Below are positions 22,831-34,482 of a stretch of DNA of 36,106 bases, one piece after another. The translations under genes and the position numbers were made by a program. Every line of letters begins with the position of its first letter. Position 1 is the first letter of the stretch. The stretch comes from Bifidobacterium callitrichidarum (lineage in GTDB: Bacteria > Actinomycetota > Actinomycetes > Actinomycetales > Bifidobacteriaceae), in the NCBI RefSeq assembly GCF_003129905.1, contig NZ_QFFM01000032.1:1-36106 (forward strand), in the 5' to 3' direction. The notes beneath the pieces were generated by a model. It was given only the letters and a program-made list of their open reading frames with translations. It was not told the DNA's origin and searched no databases.

Positions 22831-23868
22831 TCAGAGCGCTTCGACCTTGACCGGCTGGCGGTCGGCGCCCACTGCGGTGACCTGCGCGTCGGCCCCGCCG
22901 GCCTTGGGGATGTACAGCGCCACCACGTTCACGTACGTCACCTGCATGGTGCTGGTGTACTTGTCGCTGTTGTACAAGGCCTTCTCGTCGTCCGAGGCGG
23001 GCTGCGATTCGCGGCCGTCGCCGGCCTTGCGCACCCATACGGAGTTGATGCGGCCCACCACCAGCTCGCCGCCCTCGGCCGAGCGCATGACCCACATCTG
23101 GTCGGGCACGGCCTCGAAGGTCTGCTGCTGGGTGCCGTTGTTGCGTTCCATGCCGGCCTGCACGTCGGCGGCGGTCTTGGCCAGGTTCTGGCGCAGCAGG
23201 TCGTCCGCGAACTTGGAGGCGTACTGGCTGTTCGAGCCGTTCTGCAGCACGTCCGCATACTGGGTCAGCGCGTCGGCGGCGGTCATGACCAGGCCGCTGT
23301 CCTTGGCCGAACCTTGCTTGGAGCCCAGCGTGGGAATCTCGAACTTGGGCAGCTGCGCGCCCTCGAACAGGCGGGCCATCGCCACCAGCTTGTAGTTCTG
23401 GCGCGCGGACGCCTGGTTCATCACCAGCAGACGCTTGGACTGCTGGTCCGACGTGGTGGTGGTGATGGTGAACACCGAGCGCGGCCAGCCGTCATCGGTG
23501 GGAATCACGACCTGCGCCACGTCCTTGGGGATCACGGCGAACTTGCTCAGGGAGCCGGTCTTCTGCGCCACGGTGATCTGGCTGCCGCGGATCTCCAGCT
23601 GCGGGCCGCCCATCACGGCAGCGAGCTGGTCCACGCTCTTGGCCTGATCGGCCGCGTCGATGCCGTCGAGAATCGCCAGTCGGATCTTCTTCTCCTGCGC
23701 TTCGGTCAGGTCCGGCGTGGCCTGGGTGGACGAATCGGCCACCGGCGTGGGCAGCTGACCTTCGCAGGCGGCCAACGGGGTCACCATCGCGGCGACGGCG
23801 AGCGCGGCGACGGCGAGCCTGCCCCACCGCGCGAATGGCGCACGTGCGAACGTATTCGTCTTGCTCAT
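22831..23868 (-). CDS. Putative lipoprotein, function unknown
   Basis: 345 residues. The signal peptide has basic residues (RAPFARWGR), a hydrophobic stretch and lipobox TPLAAC with Cys35, so the protein should be anchored on the outer face of the membrane. The mature part contains VVIPTDDGWPRSVFTITTTT and QMWVMRSAEGGELVVGRINS, with no catalytic motif I recognise. Its start overlaps the stop of the upstream membrane-protein gene (ATGA), showing translational coupling, so the two products probably work together at the cell surface. A strong terminator follows. Confidence 0.8.
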   Translation of the reverse strand: MSKTNTFARAPFARWGRLAVAALAVAAMVTPLAACEGQLPTPVADSSTQATPDLTEAQEKKIRLAILDGIDAADQAKSVDQLAAVMGGPQLEIRGSQITVAQKTGSLSKFAVIPKDVAQVVIPTDDGWPRSVFTITTTTSDQQSKRLLVMNQASARQNYKLVAMARLFEGAQLPKFEIPTLGSKQGSAKDSGLVMTAADALTQYADVLQNGSNSQYASKFADDLLRQNLAKTAADVQAGMERNNGTQQQTFEAVPDQMWVMRSAEGGELVVGRINSVWVRKAGDGRESQPASDDEKALYNSDKYTSTMQVTYVNVVALYIPKAGGADAQVTAVGADRQPVKVEAL

Positions 23869-25058
23869 CGGTTCTCCTCCTGTCCATCGCCGTTCGCATC
23901 ACCGCTGTTGTTGACCTCCTGGGCCAAGCGGGAGAAGTACGCCTGCAGTTCGTCGGGCGTGATCACCGAAGTCGATTCGGCATCGGTGTTGACGGCAGGC
24001 AGCGGCGATGCGCCGGTCTGGTCGGATGCGGCCGGTGCCGCGGACTGCTGGTCGGCGACCAGGTTGCGGGAGGCGGGATCGATGATGGTGGGCGACTGTG
24101 CGACGGATTCGTCGGTGCCGGACTGCTCGCTGACGGCCGGCGTGGCGCCGCGGCGATGCGAGGCGTGACGACGACGCTTGCGACCGGCGGCATCGCCCGA
24201 AGCCGGGTACGACGGGGCCACGGCTCCGGAAGCGGCCCGTTCGGCACGCTCGGCGAAGGACAGCCCGGCCTCCACGACCTCATGGGCCACGCCTTCGATC
24301 ACGCGCTTGTTGCGGCGCTTGTGCGGCGGCATGGCGAACACGGAGGCGCACAGCACGGCGATGATGGCCAGCAGTCCGCCGGACAGGTAGAACGGCATGG
24401 CGAAGTCCGGCACTTCGGAACGAACCCAGTTGAGCTTCACGGTGGCGTCCGCGTTGCCTTCGCCCAGGTCCACGATGGCCACGGTGGAGCCGGTGGCCTT
24501 CTTCACGTTGAGCGTGGCGGAACCCGTACCGCACTTGACGGAGGTCCACAGGTCGGAGTCCTTGAACGCCACCTCGGCGGTCGCGTTGGCGGATGAATCG
24601 GACGAACCGGACGAATCGGAATCGGACGACGAACTATCCGAGCTGCCCGAGCCGGAGCCGGCACGCTCGGTGCTCAGCGTGGTCCACGAGCTCAGCCCAG
24701 TGATCCGCTGGTATGCGTCCGAACCGACCCAGCCGGTCACATCCTTGGCGGGGCCCAGCGCCACGCACGTCTGGCCGGATGAGGATCGTGATTCCACGGT
24801 CAGCGTCGTGTTCTGGTCGAGCAGGTCAAGTACGCCCGGATCGGTGATGATGTATTGCGAACCGGTGATGCTGGCGGAAGCGGTGATTTCGGTGGACGGC
24901 TTCCAGATCGTGGCATTCAAAACCCCCAGCACGATCGAGGCCACCGCAAGAAGTCCGAAGATGGGCGTCACCACGCCGCGCATGATTGTGGCATGCCGAG
25001 TAGGACGCTTTGGCTTGGCGTCCTGGTTCGGCTCTGTTGTCTGTTCTTCAGCACTCAT
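23865..25058 (-). CDS. Two-helix membrane protein with Ser-rich extracellular region
   Basis: 397 residues, family not recognised. One helix lies near residues 29-50 (GVVTPIFGLLAVASIVLGVL) and a second near 220-243 (FYLSGGLLAIIAVLCASVFA). Between them is an extracytoplasmic domain of about 170 residues with a Ser/Asp/Gly-rich low-complexity stretch. The C-terminal 150 residues are cytosolic, basic near the membrane (HKRRNKR, GRKRRRHASHRR) and otherwise disordered. It is first of a two-gene operon with the overlapping lipoprotein gene and divergent from the FKBP lipoprotein gene over 81 bp. It may be a surface assembly or envelope-stress factor; this is inference. Confidence 0.75.
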   Translation of the reverse strand: MSAEEQTTEPNQDAKPKRPTRHATIMRGVVTPIFGLLAVASIVLGVLNATIWKPSTEITASASITGSQYIITDPGVLDLLDQNTTLTVESRSSSGQTCVALGPAKDVTGWVGSDAYQRITGLSSWTTLSTERAGSGSGSSDSSSSDSDSSGSSDSSANATAEVAFKDSDLWTSVKCGTGSATLNVKKATGSTVAIVDLGEGNADATVKLNWVRSEVPDFAMPFYLSGGLLAIIAVLCASVFAMPPHKRRNKRVIEGVAHEVVEAGLSFAERAERAASGAVAPSYPASGDAAGRKRRRHASHRRGATPAVSEQSGTDESVAQSPTIIDPASRNLVADQQSAAPAASDQTGASPLPAVNTDAESTSVITPDELQAYFSRLAQEVNNSGDANGDGQEENR

Positions 25059-25139
25059 AACGTTCCCATTCTACAATCTTCACCTCTTGATTACTCAAAA
25101 CAGGCTGAAAATCAGGGTTTGCCGGTAGGGTGGTGTGTC

Positions 25140-26126
25140 ATGCGCAAGTCTTCCCTGACCAAGAATACGGTCTCTTTCCTGACCAAGTCCGCGGCCCTCG
25201 CCTGCTCGATGATCATGTGCGTCTCGCTGGCCGCCTGCTCGTCGTCCTCATCCTCCTCGGACTCCAAGGATTCGTCCAAGTCCTCGTCTTCTTCCTCCTC
25301 CTCGTCCTCCGGTTCGGAGAAGAACCAGATCGCCGGCGTGACCGCCACCGGCAAGCTGGGCGAGAAGCCCACCATCTCCTTCAAGGCCCCGATGACCGTG
25401 TCCGACGGCTCGTACGTGGTGCTGCAGAAGGGCGACGGCGACGTCATCGAGGACGGCGACCGCGTGTGCTCCCAGGGCATCGCGCTGAACGTCAAGGACG
25501 GCACCGAGCTCATGGACACGTGGACCAAGAACACCCCCGACTGCTCGATGGTGGTGGATTCCTCCACGCTGAACTCCACGTATTACAACCAGATCAAGGG
25601 CGCCAAGCTCAACACCACCATCGGCTTCGGCGTGAACGACGAAAACTCGTCCGGCTACTCGTACATCCTCGCGATGACCTTCGTCTCCAAGTCCAAGGAC
25701 TACACCAAGGCCACCGGCGAGAAGGTCGAGGACGTGCCCGCCGACCTGCCGAAGGTCACGCGCGCCAAGAACGGCAAGCCCTCCATTGACATGAACGGAT
25801 ACAAGGGCAGCAGCGAACTGGTGGTGCAGCCGCTCATCAAGGGCTCCGGTGCCAAGGTGAAGGAATCCGGCTCGGTCAAGGTGCAGTACACCGGCTGGCT
25901 GCTGGACGGCACGCAGTTCGATTCCTCCTGGGACAAGGGCCAGGCCACCGAGTTCGCGCTGAGCGACGTGGTCAAGGGCTGGAGCCAGGGTCTGGCCGGC
26001 CAGACCGTCGGTTCCCAGGTGCTGCTGGTGGTGCCGCCGGACCTCGGCTACGGCGACAAGGCCACCGGCTCGATCCCGGCGAACTCCACGCTGGTCTTCG
26101 TGGTCGACATCCTCGCCACGTACTGA
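25140..26126 (+). CDS. FKBP-type peptidyl-prolyl isomerase lipoprotein
   Basis: 328 residues, lipid-anchored at Cys33 (lipobox SLAAC), then a Ser/Lys/Asp-rich linker. The C-terminal FKBP domain (about 230-328) keeps the binding-pocket residues of the family: Tyr in VQYTGW, Phe-Asp in TQFDSSW, Val-Val and Trp in DVVKGW, Tyr in LGYGDK and Phe in LVFVVDI. It should catalyse proline cis-trans isomerisation during folding of exported proteins. The middle part (about 65-190) also reads like an FKBP fold (GDGDVIEDGDRV, IKGAKLNTTIGFGV) but lacks most pocket residues, so the protein may be a tandem FKBP. ATG 25140 follows GGTAGGGTGG. Confidence 0.92.
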   Translation: MRKSSLTKNTVSFLTKSAALACSMIMCVSLAACSSSSSSSDSKDSSKSSSSSSSSSSGSEKNQIAGVTATGKLGEKPTISFKAPMTVSDGSYVVLQKGDGDVIEDGDRVCSQGIALNVKDGTELMDTWTKNTPDCSMVVDSSTLNSTYYNQIKGAKLNTTIGFGVNDENSSGYSYILAMTFVSKSKDYTKATGEKVEDVPADLPKVTRAKNGKPSIDMNGYKGSSELVVQPLIKGSGAKVKESGSVKVQYTGWLLDGTQFDSSWDKGQATEFALSDVVKGWSQGLAGQTVGSQVLLVVPPDLGYGDKATGSIPANSTLVFVVDILATY

Positions 26127-26130
26127 TCCG

Positions 26131-26326
26131 TTCTGATAGGACTTGGCCCCCTCTGACGAGGGGGCTGTCTCGTGAAACGAGACTGGGGGAGAGAAGCGGC
26201 GGCTTGCCGCGGGAAACAGCATCGGTCATAGGCCGATTCCTTCATTCCGGCGACTGCGTCGCGATCTCTCCCCCAGTCAGCTTCGCTGACAGCCCCCTCG
26301 TCAGAGGGGGCCAAGTCATATCAGAA
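26131..26326. repeat. Large inverted repeat: two REP-like copies facing each other
   Basis: Two arms of about 62-64 bp (26131-26194 and 26265-26326) are inverted copies, identical except for one base in the outer part and the small hairpin near the middle (TCGT-GAA-ACGA in one, AGC-GAA-GCT in the other). The 70-bp centre holds further small stems (GCGAC-TGC-GTCGC). It sits between the convergent FKBP and nucS genes, and its right end overlaps the nucS stop codon. It probably ends transcription both ways. Confidence 0.9.
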
Positions 26327-27136
26327 CAGTCTCAACGAATCGTCCTCGGTGCCCTTCATGTCGTCATAGTCAAGGATGAGACACGTGAAGCCGCGGTCCT
26401 TGGCAAGCACCTGGGCCTGCGGGGTGATGGTCTGCGCGGCGAAGATGCCGTGCACCGGAGCCAGCAGCGGGTCGCGGTTGAGCAGCTCGCAGTAGCGCGT
26501 GAGCTGCTCAACGCCGTCGATGCCGCCATGACGCTTGATCTCCACGGCCACATGCTCGCCGTCGGCGTTGATGGCCATGATATCCACCGGACCGATGGCC
26601 GTGGGATATTCGCGGCGCACGAGTTTGGCGCCCTTGCCGATGCGTTCGATCTGCTCGGCCAGATACCGCTGGAGATGGTCCTCCACGCCGTCCTTGATAA
26701 GGCCCGGATCCACGCCCAGGTCATAGGACTGGTCGGAGTAGACGTGGTACAGCGTGACCTCCAGCACATCCAAGCCCTTGTCCGAGGTGACGCGCAGCAC
26801 CTTTTCCACGTGTTCGGCGGATTCAATGGAGTCGGCAGCCGCCCCTTCGGCCACAACGGACTCTTCCAAAGACGAGGTATCCGCATCGGCCCCCGCTCCC
26901 CCGCTCGTCAGGGCATCGGACGACGCATCGTCCTCGGGAGCCTCAGACGTCTCCGGCGTGATCTCGCGGATCGTACACGGTGCCGCCATCCAGTTGAGCG
27001 GCTTATACGAGCCCAGTTCGGAGAAAATCAGCAGGCTGGAATCGGCCTTGATGAGCAGCACGCGCTTGGCCGGGGGCAGCGAGGCGTTGAGTCGGCCGGA
27101 ATACTCGGCGGAACAGTCGGCAACAATGATTCGCAT
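26321..27136 (-). CDS. nucS: Endonuclease NucS (EndoMS mismatch repair)
   Basis: Cuts both strands at mismatched base pairs, providing the MutS/MutL-independent mismatch repair of Actinobacteria. 271 residues against about 220-230 for mycobacterial NucS. The N-terminal DNA-binding half is conserved (MRIIVADCSAEYSGRLN, RVLLIKADSSLLIFSE, YKPLNWM). The RecB-like nuclease core has Asp in IGPVDIMAIN, Glu-x-Lys in VAVEIKRHG and QLTRY. Between the halves (about residues 60-105) is an acidic Ser/Ala-rich insertion that accounts for the extra length. The C-terminus LRLF fits the sliding-clamp-binding tail of the family. Its stop lies inside the large inverted repeat. Confidence 0.95.
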   Translation of the reverse strand: MRIIVADCSAEYSGRLNASLPPAKRVLLIKADSSLLIFSELGSYKPLNWMAAPCTIREITPETSEAPEDDASSDALTSGGAGADADTSSLEESVVAEGAAADSIESAEHVEKVLRVTSDKGLDVLEVTLYHVYSDQSYDLGVDPGLIKDGVEDHLQRYLAEQIERIGKGAKLVRREYPTAIGPVDIMAINADGEHVAVEIKRHGGIDGVEQLTRYCELLNRDPLLAPVHGIFAAQTITPQAQVLAKDRGFTCLILDYDDMKGTEDDSLRLF

Positions 27137-27177
27137 AGGCCACCACTGTAACGATGCCGCATAACAAGTCTCTTTCG

Positions 27178-27327
27178 GGCTCCCCTCAGTCAGCTACGCT
27201 GACAGCTCGTCCTGCAATTAATGACGAACTTCGTCCGCGTTTTGTTGGCTCGACTGTCGTCTCGCACATCGCCTACAAACAGCTCTGCTGTTTGCTTCAC
27301 GGCAATGTCCTCAGTGAGAGGAGCCAG
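27178..27327. repeat. REP-like repeat, copy 6, split by a second repeat
   Basis: The left part GGCTCCCCTCAGTCAGCT-ACG-CTGACAGCT (from about 27179) and the right part TCCTCAGTGAGAGGAGCC (to 27325) look like one REP-like element split by about 110 bp. The insert contains TCGCCTAC-AAACAGC-TCT-GCTGTTT-GCTTCACGGC, a relative of the element at 10817-10898. It lies between the nucS start and the atp operon terminator; nothing else is seen in this 278-bp gap. Confidence 0.6.
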
Positions 27328-27331
27328 AAAA

Positions 27332-27371
27332 AACGAAAAGGCTCCCTTCGGGAAAACCCAAAGGGAGCCTT
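27332..27371 (-). terminator. Terminator of the ATP synthase operon
   Basis: Perfect 11-bp stem AAGGCTCCCTT / AAGGGAGCCTT with a 12-base loop, followed on the minus strand by TTCGTTTTTT. It lies 43 bases beyond the atpC stop. Confidence 0.92.
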
Positions 27372-27414
27372 ACGAGCCAAGACACGGCTCAAAGGAAGCT
27401 CAAGCGAGCGACAC

Positions 27415-27707
27415 TCACTCCTGACCGGAGTACTGCACGTCGTGGCCGCGTTCGACCGCCACGGTGAGCTTGTTCGAGTCGAAGGAGATGAATCCGTCGG
27501 TCACCTCGAACATGTGGCGAACGCCATCGGGCTCAACCACGGTGAGCGTACCCTGCTTGATCACCGTGAGCACAGGCTCATGGTCCGGCAGAATGCCCAT
27601 GCCGCCTTCGGAGGCGGGGATGGTCACGCTCGACGCCTCGCCGTGCCACACCGGGTGGTCGGCGGCGACGATGTTGACCTTCATCGTGGTCTTTTCCGAT
27701 TCAGCCA

Positions 27708-27708
<1 letters not shown>
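27415..27708 (-). CDS. atpC: ATP synthase F1 subunit epsilon
   Basis: 97-residue rotor subunit that couples the gamma shaft to the c-ring and can inhibit ATP hydrolysis. The beta-sandwich domain is visible (VNIVAADHPVWHGEASSVTI, GGMGILPDHEPVLTVIKQG, FEVTDGFISF). It is shorter than the E. coli protein (about 139) and lacks most of the C-terminal helical hairpin, as in several Gram-positive and actinobacterial epsilons. ATG 27708 shares its A with the atpD stop (TGATG); GTG 27711 is an alternative. Last gene of the operon. Confidence 0.95.
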
Positions 27709-29204
<1,496 letters not shown>

Positions 29205-30125
29205 CTACTCTTCCTTTGTGTTCAGCGCATCAGCGCTGCCGATGATTTCGGTAAGTTCCTGGGTGATCGAGGCCTGACGCGAAGCGTTGAGCTTGCGGGT
29301 GAGGTCGTCGACCAGATTGCGTGCGTTGTCCGTTGCCGTGTGCATGGCGTTCTGGCGGCTTGCGGTCTCGGAGGCCGCGGCGGTCAGCAGGCACTCGTGG
29401 ATACGGGACTGGACGTACTTCGGCAGAATCGCGTCCAGCACCTCGTCCAGGCTCGGCTCGAAGGAGTACAGCGGGGAGATGTCCTCCGCGGCCTTCTCGT
29501 TCTCCGGGTCCGGGACCTTGGCTTCGTTCTCCACGATCTCCACGGGCAGCATGCGCAGCACGCGCACCTTCTGGACCACCATGTTGATGAACTCGGTGAA
29601 GACGATGTAGAGTTCGGAAACTCCGCCCTTCTCCGCCGGCTTCATATAGGCGTCCATCAGTGTGTTGGAAATCGTCTCGGCGATCTCGACGCCGGGCTGG
29701 TCGGTGTCGCCTTCCCATGTGGCCGCGACGTCGCGGTTGCGGTACTTGTAGTACGTCGAACCACGACGGCCGTACACGAACAGCTCCGGCTGCTTGCCAT
29801 CCGCCTCGAGGCGGGCCAGCAGCGATTCCGTTTCACGGATGATCGAAGAGGTGTACGGGCCGGCCATGCCACGATCCGAGGTGAGGGCGAGAACAGCCAC
29901 GCGCGGGTTGCTCTCGTCCTTCACCGCGATCGGATGCGTGATATGGGTATGTGCCACCAACGCTTGCACGGCATCGAAAATCGCATCGGTGTACGGCTTC
30001 GCGTTCAGGGCCACGTCACGGGCCTTGGCGATGTGCGAAGACGCGATCATCTCCTGGGCGTTGAAGATCTTCTCCAACGACTCGGTGGAGTGGATGCGTG
30101 ATTTCAATGCGAGTTGCGAGCCCAT
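29205..30125 (-). CDS. atpG: ATP synthase F1 subunit gamma
   Basis: Central stalk subunit, 306 residues, whose N- and C-terminal helices form the rotating coiled coil inside the alpha/beta hexamer. N-terminal LKSRIHSTESLEKIFNAQEM and C-terminal MHTATDNARNLVDDLTRKLN, then RQASITQELTEI, are the conserved ends; VLALTSDRGMAGPYTSS is the central conserved block. It starts three bases after the atpA stop, using a purine-rich site inside the end of atpA. The length is slightly above the E. coli 287, with the extra residues in the middle domain. Confidence 0.97.
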   Translation of the reverse strand: MGSQLALKSRIHSTESLEKIFNAQEMIASSHIAKARDVALNAKPYTDAIFDAVQALVAHTHITHPIAVKDESNPRVAVLALTSDRGMAGPYTSSIIRETESLLARLEADGKQPELFVYGRRGSTYYKYRNRDVAATWEGDTDQPGVEIAETISNTLMDAYMKPAEKGGVSELYIVFTEFINMVVQKVRVLRMLPVEIVENEAKVPDPENEKAAEDISPLYSFEPSLDEVLDAILPKYVQSRIHECLLTAAASETASRQNAMHTATDNARNLVDDLTRKLNASRQASITQELTEIIGSADALNTKEE

Positions 30126-30128
30126 GGC

Positions 30129-31757
<1,629 letters not shown>

Positions 31758-31837
31758 GATCACTCCTTCTATTGGTTATTGTTCAGTCAAGTCTTTGCTT
31801 GTGTTCCGCTGCGCGGATGGGCCGGGAGCCGGTCCGC

Positions 31838-32668
31838 TCAGTTGGTGTCCGCCTTCACGGTACGGTGCAGGTTCTGCAGCTGTGCGACCACGGTGTTGTC
31901 CGTGACCTCGTCGCCGACCTGGATGCGCATACCGCCCAGGACCCTCGGGTCCACCACGGAGTTGATGTGCACCGGACGTCCGGCCTTGGCCGAGTAGACC
32001 TTGGTCAGTCGCTCGATCTGCTCCTTCTTGAGCGGGGTCGCGGTGGTCACGGTGACCATGGACTCGCCCATGTGGCGGGAGAACTTGTTGATGAGCCACT
32101 GGATGGTCTCCAGGTAGCGGCGGCGACGCAGGTTGCAGGTGGCGTGTTCGGCCAGGCGCATGGTGATCTTGTTCAGGCCCTTGCCGTCGAAGATCTCACG
32201 GAACAGCTTCACGCGGGATTCGCTGGTGGCCTGGTCGTCGTACAGCTTGGCACGCACGACCGGCAGCGTCAGCAGCGCGGAGTGCAGCTGGGACAGCTCG
32301 ATGGACACCTGCAGCGTGGCGTCGGTGGCGTCGGCGTAGTACATCATGGCGTCCACACCGAAGTCCTCCACCGCGTTGGCGATGTCTCGCGCACGGCTCC
32401 AACGACGGGAGACCAGATCGGTCATGATCTCCAGGGTCATCGGATGCTCCGCGCCCTTGAACAGCTCCTTGAGCACCGCGATCTTGTCGGCCACCGGCCT
32501 GGAGGGGTCGGTCAGCGCTCGTTCCAGCGGAAGGTTGCGGTCGAGCGCACCGGTGATCTTGAACAGTTCGTTGCCGATCCGCCATGCATCCTCACGGGTG
32601 TCACGCAGCTTCGGGGCGAGCGAGTCACGCGACTCGCGGTCTGCAATACGAGATGCCTCTCCTCGCAT
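31838..32668 (-). CDS. atpH: ATP synthase F1 subunit delta
   Basis: Peripheral-stalk subunit linking the F1 crown to the b subunits, 276 residues. The conserved C-terminal part is clear: VTTATPLKKEQIERL, then VDPRVLGGMRIQVGDEVTDN. At 276 residues it is about 100 longer than the E. coli protein (177), the extra length lying in the N-terminal and middle helical part. It is not fused to a b-type subunit as in mycobacteria. ATG 32668 follows GGAGGTGA, a near-perfect site; the GTG at 32674 overlaps that site and is unlikely. Confidence 0.94.
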   Translation of the reverse strand: MRGEASRIADRESRDSLAPKLRDTREDAWRIGNELFKITGALDRNLPLERALTDPSRPVADKIAVLKELFKGAEHPMTLEIMTDLVSRRWSRARDIANAVEDFGVDAMMYYADATDATLQVSIELSQLHSALLTLPVVRAKLYDDQATSESRVKLFREIFDGKGLNKITMRLAEHATCNLRRRRYLETIQWLINKFSRHMGESMVTVTTATPLKKEQIERLTKVYSAKAGRPVHINSVVDPRVLGGMRIQVGDEVTDNTVVAQLQNLHRTVKADTN

Positions 32669-32714
32669 GGTCACCTCCCTTTCTGGTTACGGATGTTCCT
32701 GACGATGTTCACAG

Positions 32715-33236
32715 TCACTTCTTGGCGTCCAGGTCGTCGAGCAGCGAGTCGATCATCGAGGACTGCACGTCGCTGTCCTGCAGCTTGGCGCCGAGGATCT
32801 TGCCGGCCAGGGCGGTGGCAAGCGCGCCGACCTCGCCCTTGAGCGAGACCATGGCCTGCTGCTGCTGGGACTTCAGCGAACGCTGGGCGTTGGCGGTGAT
32901 CTGGGCCGCATCGGCTTCGGCGCGGGCACGGGCATCGGCCACGATGTGGGATGCCTCGGCGCGGGCGTCGTCGCGGATCTTGGCGGCCTCCACGCGGGCG
33001 GTGCTCAGCTGGGCCTCGTACTTGGCCTTCGCCTCGGCGGCGTCCTTCTGAGCCTGCTCGGCCTTGGCGATGCCGCCTTCGATCTTGGCGGCGCGCTCAT
33101 CGAACACGGCCTGGAACTTCGGCATGAAGAACTTGTAGAAGAACACCGCGATGATCAGCAGGATGATCAGCGACCATACGATGTCGTAGACCTTGGGGAT
33201 GAACAGATTGATTCCGTCTTGCTCCGCGAAAGTCAT
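32715..33236 (-). CDS. atpF: ATP synthase Fo subunit b
   Basis: Membrane-anchored stator subunit, 173 residues. One N-terminal helix (about 15-37, VWSLIILLIIAVFFYKFFMP) is followed by a long Ala/Glu/Lys-rich coiled coil (FDERAAKIEGGIAKAEQAQK onward) reaching up to delta. A CTCC-type complement of the ribosome-binding site (GGAGAAC) precedes ATG 33236. It lies 46 bases before atpH and 89 after atpE. Confidence 0.96.
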   Translation of the reverse strand: MTFAEQDGINLFIPKVYDIVWSLIILLIIAVFFYKFFMPKFQAVFDERAAKIEGGIAKAEQAQKDAAEAKAKYEAQLSTARVEAAKIRDDARAEASHIVADARARAEADAAQITANAQRSLKSQQQQAMVSLKGEVGALATALAGKILGAKLQDSDVQSSMIDSLLDDLDAKK

Positions 33237-33325
33237 TGTCGTTCTCCTTTCATTGCTTCGTTTCCGTTGTCATTCACGATTCCGTTGCACCATCACGCCG
33301 TACGGATGCGGCGCAACGGCAACGA

Positions 33326-33658
<333 letters not shown>

Positions 33659-33672
33659 TCAAGCGGTTGCGG

Positions 33673-34482
33673 TCACTCGGCCTCCGGGTAGCTCATGTTG
33701 ATGTATGCGGTGGTCAGCATGGCGAAGATGAAGGCTTGCAGGGCGGCGACCAGGATCTCGAACAGGGTCATGGCCAGGCCGGCGGCGAAGGTGCCCACGC
33801 CGAGGATGGACCACAGCTTGTTCGGGATTTCGATGAGGAACCACTGGGTCGCGGCGAGGCACACGGCCACGGTGATGTGGCCGGCCACCATGTTGGCGAA
33901 GAGTCGCAGGGTCAGGGAGACCGGGCGGATCACCAGCAGCTCGAGCAGCTGAATCGGGGTCAGCAGGATGTAGATGGGAGCCGGAACGCCCTTGGGGAAG
34001 AGCTCGTCCTTGAGGAAGTGGCCGAGACCCTTCTCTCGTGCGCCGGCGATCCAGTACTGCACGAAGCACCAGCCGGCGAAGACCAGCGGCATGGTGATCG
34101 TGGCGGTGGCTGCGATGTTGAAGCCGGGGATGATGCCGCACAGGTTGAACACCAGAATGGTGAAGAACATGGTGGTAATCATCGGCAGATAACGCTGGCC
34201 ACGCTCCTTGCCCATCACCTGATAGACGATCTGGTCACGCACGAACTCGATGACCCATTCGATGGCGCCCTGCCAACGACCGGGAATCAGCTTCGCACGT
34301 GCGGCCGAGACGCCCAGGACCACCAGCATGATCGCCGTGGCGATGACGCGCACCATGATGATGCGGTCCATGGCGAACGGCGTGCCGGGGAAGATGATCT
34401 GGGGAAGAAGGAAGTCGTCGGTGGTCGGGAATTCCGGACCATCCGCGGCCAAAGCAAGCCCGCTGAAAAGGGCATCGTTCAT
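33673..34482 (-). CDS. atpB: ATP synthase Fo subunit a
   Basis: Stator channel subunit, 269 residues, with about five membrane helices. The essential Arg is in VSLTLRLFANMVAGH. The C-terminal helix includes AALQAFIFAMLTTAYINMS. PLVFAGWCFVQYWIAGAREK and LLTPIQLLELLVIRP are the other conserved blocks. ATG 34482 is chosen because AGGAGG lies seven bases upstream; a GTG two codons earlier would put the site too close. First gene of the operon, with no atpI homologue before it. Confidence 0.96.
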   Translation of the reverse strand: MNDALFSGLALAADGPEFPTTDDFLLPQIIFPGTPFAMDRIIMVRVIATAIMLVVLGVSAARAKLIPGRWQGAIEWVIEFVRDQIVYQVMGKERGQRYLPMITTMFFTILVFNLCGIIPGFNIAATATITMPLVFAGWCFVQYWIAGAREKGLGHFLKDELFPKGVPAPIYILLTPIQLLELLVIRPVSLTLRLFANMVAGHITVAVCLAATQWFLIEIPNKLWSILGVGTFAAGLAMTLFEILVAALQAFIFAMLTTAYINMSYPEAE

